From Microcaldota archaeon (GTDB lineage Archaea > Micrarchaeota > Micrarchaeia > Micrarchaeales > Micrarchaeaceae): 7,983 nucleotides of DNA. Shown here piece by piece: positions 6,437 to 7,983 of the stretch. The stretch spans positions 1 through 7,983 of the forward strand of contig JAKBHG010000025.1 in NCBI GenBank assembly GCA_021836925.1, given 5' to 3'. The stretch's first letter is position 1; the number at the start of each line of letters is the position of its first letter. Position numbers and translations under genes: made by a program. Below the pieces are notes generated by a model. The model was not told where the DNA came from. It worked only from the letters and a program-made list of their open reading frames with translations, and made no database searches.

Positions 6437-6530
6437 TTTGCCCATAAAGTATTATTATTGTCCATTAACTATCCCTTTTGGATGATTTTTTAGACAAAGC
6501 CTAGACCGTACCGCAAACACCGCGGAAAAC

Positions 6531-6540
6531 AATAAATATT
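6531..6540 (+). promoter_or_regulatory. TATA-like box with BRE for thyA
   Basis: AATAAATATT is preceded by CGGAAAAC, a good purine-rich BRE. It lies 36-45 nt before the ATG at 6576. A start site near 6560 would leave a short leader containing the GGGGGA ribosome site and would exclude the in-frame TTG at 6558 as the start. Confidence 0.7.
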
Positions 6541-6564
6541 TCCTCGCACTCACCCTTTTGAATT

Positions 6565-6570
6565 GGGGGA
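6565..6570 (+). promoter_or_regulatory. Ribosome binding site that fixes the thyA start
   Basis: GGGGGA, 5 nt before the ATG at 6576, supports this start over the TTG at 6558, which would add only MNWGIA. Confidence 0.6.
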
Positions 6571-6575
6571 TTGCC

Positions 6576-7607
6576 ATGGCAGAAACGACTCTGGATAGCG
6601 GCACCGGCCGGAACAGTACACTAGCAAGGGAGGAAAAACCAGCATATGCCTTCCACCCATATTTACACATGCCTGCGGATTTCTTCAGGAGGGTGCTCCT
6701 TCGTGAGGAAAAGACCGCCGACGAATCCTATTTTGACATATTGAGGAAGATACTGAAGGAGGGGGAGTGGAAGGACACCAGAACTGGGATAAGGGCCCTC
6801 TCGATTGCCGGCACAGTATTCGAGCATGACATGGCGAACGGGCTCCCGCTCCTGACTACCAAGAGGATGGGCATAAAAAGCGTGGCTGCGGAGCTGGAGT
6901 TCTTCATAAAAGGCATAACAGACAAGAGATGGCTCCAGGATCGGAAGTGCACCATATGGGACGAATGGGCCAACCCGAAGAAGGCGCCGTACGGCCATGA
7001 TGATGAATCAAAGGCGAGAATGAGGGCCGAGCGCGACCTCGGGCCGGTATACGGCTGGCAGTGGAGGCACTTCGGGGCCGAATACGTGAATTATGATACG
7101 GATTACACAGGCAAGGGCTGCGACCAACTTGCTGCCATGGTCGGAACTTTGAAAAGGGACCCGAACAACAGGCAGCAATATGTAACGGCCATGGACCCCA
7201 ACCTTGTGAAGCAGCAGGCCCTGCCGCCGTGCCATGTGGCCTTCCATGTCACGATAATAGGCAATAGGCTCAACCTCACATGGTATCAGAGGTCCGTCGA
7301 CACGCCGCTCGGCCTGCCGTACAACATAGCGAGCTACGCGATACTCCTGCACCTGCTCACTAAAGAGATAGGCAAGGAGGTAAACGGCCTTGAAGAGGGC
7401 AAGCTAGTCGGATTCCTGAGCGACGTACACATATACGAGAACCAGATGGATGGGGTTATTGAGCAGTTGTCCAGGAATCCGCGCAGGCACGGGTCGTCAT
7501 CGCTTCGCACTGACAGCTTCAAGGGCATATTCGACTGGCAGTACACCGACACGAAGGTGGAAGGCTACGAGAGCGACCCGAAGATAGATTTCCCGATAGC
7601 GGTGTGA
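6576..7607 (+). CDS. thyA: Thymidylate synthase (ThyA type)
   Basis: Makes dTMP from dUMP with methylene-tetrahydrofolate as carbon donor and reductant, releasing dihydrofolate; a cytosolic homodimer in the family. Hallmarks are R69-T-G (phosphate loop), LPLLTTKR, TIWDEWA, DLGPVYGWQWR, PPC219H with the nucleophilic cysteine, QRSVD242TPLGLPYN250 with the Asn that selects dUMP over dCMP, and the DVHIYENQ segment. The C-terminus FPIAV fits the usual closing tail. The protein has 343 residues against 264 in E. coli. About 48 extra residues precede the family start (ESYFDILRKIL), and a short insertion with HDDESKARMR follows WANPKK. The phosphate-binding Arg pair reads R199-Q200 instead of Arg-Arg. 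It has its own TATA-like box and is followed 2 nt later by folA, which recycles its product. Confidence 0.98.
   Translation: MAETTLDSGTGRNSTLAREEKPAYAFHPYLHMPADFFRRVLLREEKTADESYFDILRKILKEGEWKDTRTGIRALSIAGTVFEHDMANGLPLLTTKRMGIKSVAAELEFFIKGITDKRWLQDRKCTIWDEWANPKKAPYGHDDESKARMRAERDLGPVYGWQWRHFGAEYVNYDTDYTGKGCDQLAAMVGTLKRDPNNRQQYVTAMDPNLVKQQALPPCHVAFHVTIIGNRLNLTWYQRSVDTPLGLPYNIASYAILLHLLTKEIGKEVNGLEEGKLVGFLSDVHIYENQMDGVIEQLSRNPRRHGSSSLRTDSFKGIFDWQYTDTKVEGYESDPKIDFPIAV
7601..7604 (+). promoter_or_regulatory. Ribosome binding site of folA inside the end of thyA
   Basis: GGTG, followed by TGATA and the ATG at 7610, overlaps the last thyA codons. The ribosome site and the two-base gap to the thyA stop suggest that folA is translated together with thyA. 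Confidence 0.55.
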
Positions 7608-7609
7608 TA

Positions 7610-7983
7610 ATGACACTGAGCATAGTGGTGGCTATGACGCGCGATGGCGTCATAGGAGATAAAGGGAGGATGCCGTGGCACATAAGCGAGGAGACGGAGC
7701 ACTTCAAGAACCTTACAATGGGCGGCACGGTCATAATGGGCAAGAGCACATGGCTCTCCATACCTGAAAAATACAGGCCGCTGAGCGGAAGGGTGAACAT
7801 AATAGTCAGCTCGTCGCTCGACGATCAGGAGGGGGCCACTGTCTGCGCCACGGTGAGCTACGCGATGGTGAAAGCCGCGCACATAGGCAAGGGGGAGACA
7901 TTCTGCATGGGCGGCGCGAAGCTTTATGGGGCCATGCTGCCGATGGCTGATACGCTGCACATATCGTGGATAGACGGCAGCTA
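7610..7983 (+). CDS. folA: Dihydrofolate reductase (3' partial)
   Basis: Reduces dihydrofolate to tetrahydrofolate with NADPH, in the cytosol, regenerating the cofactor used by the thymidylate synthase encoded just upstream. The visible 124 residues cover most of the enzyme (family length about 160). They show M1-TLSIVVAM, the GVIG loop followed by G19-RMPWH, and acidic E26 or E27 in ISEETEHFK at the site of the catalytic Asp/Glu. Further on are TVIMGKSTWLSIP, the strand VNIIVSS, and the NADPH-binding M-G-G-A-K-LY segment followed by LPMADTLHISWIDG. The reading frame is intact to the window end, where the last 30 to 40 residues are missing. The gene starts 2 nt after the thyA stop with GGTG as ribosome site, so the two form one operon. 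Few archaea carry a FolA-type enzyme. Confidence 0.97.
   Translation, partial: MTLSIVVAMTRDGVIGDKGRMPWHISEETEHFKNLTMGGTVIMGKSTWLSIPEKYRPLSGRVNIIVSSSLDDQEGATVCATVSYAMVKAAHIGKGETFCMGGAKLYGAMLPMADTLHISWIDGS

Noticed and set aside
6515..6526. ACACCGCGG and nearby ACCG copies upstream of the thyA box
   Set aside because: Short matches in a small interval; no consistent spacing that would indicate an operator array.

Overview
The window looks like a protein-coding stretch of an archaeal chromosome. The reasons are a class I lysyl-tRNA synthetase, AT-rich TATA-like boxes placed about 40 nt before several start codons, GGTG-type ribosome binding sites, and heavy use of AGG/AGA for arginine and ATA for isoleucine. 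GC content is moderate. The lineage cannot be fixed from the sequence. A bacterial-type thyA-folA pair in an archaeon would fit some haloarchaeal or DPANN/Micrarchaeota-like groups, but this is inference. No rRNA, tRNA, CRISPR array or insertion sequence was seen.

Plus strand, left part (1-3253): the last 25 codons of an unrecognised gene; a membrane PAP2-type phosphatase; an alpha/beta hydrolase 10 nt further on, probably in the same transcript; then lysyl-tRNA synthetase class I with its own TATA-like box. A perfect 8-bp hairpin fills exactly the 20 nt between the lysS stop and the stop of the next gene on the opposite strand, and probably ends transcription from both sides.

Minus strand, middle part (3275-6331): a small DsrE-like protein with its own promoter, and upstream of it a three-gene ABC-2 export operon transcribed right to left: ATPase, permease, permease. 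The operon genes overlap by 8 nt (ATGAATAG) and 4 nt (ATGA), so translation is probably coupled. The proteins resemble the COG4586/COG4587/COG3694 set, a full exporter with one ATPase type and two different permeases. Its substrate is unknown.

Plus strand, right part (6576-7983): thymidylate synthase ThyA, then dihydrofolate reductase FolA (cut off by the window end), starting 2 nt after the thyA stop. ThyA consumes methylene-tetrahydrofolate and yields dihydrofolate; FolA regenerates tetrahydrofolate, so the pair forms one dTMP-synthesis cycle. The 244-nt region between the divergent ABC and thyA promoters holds two abutting inverted repeats and a distant complementary segment that no gene explains. 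It is the most interesting unexplained piece of DNA here. I found no convincing new multi-gene system.
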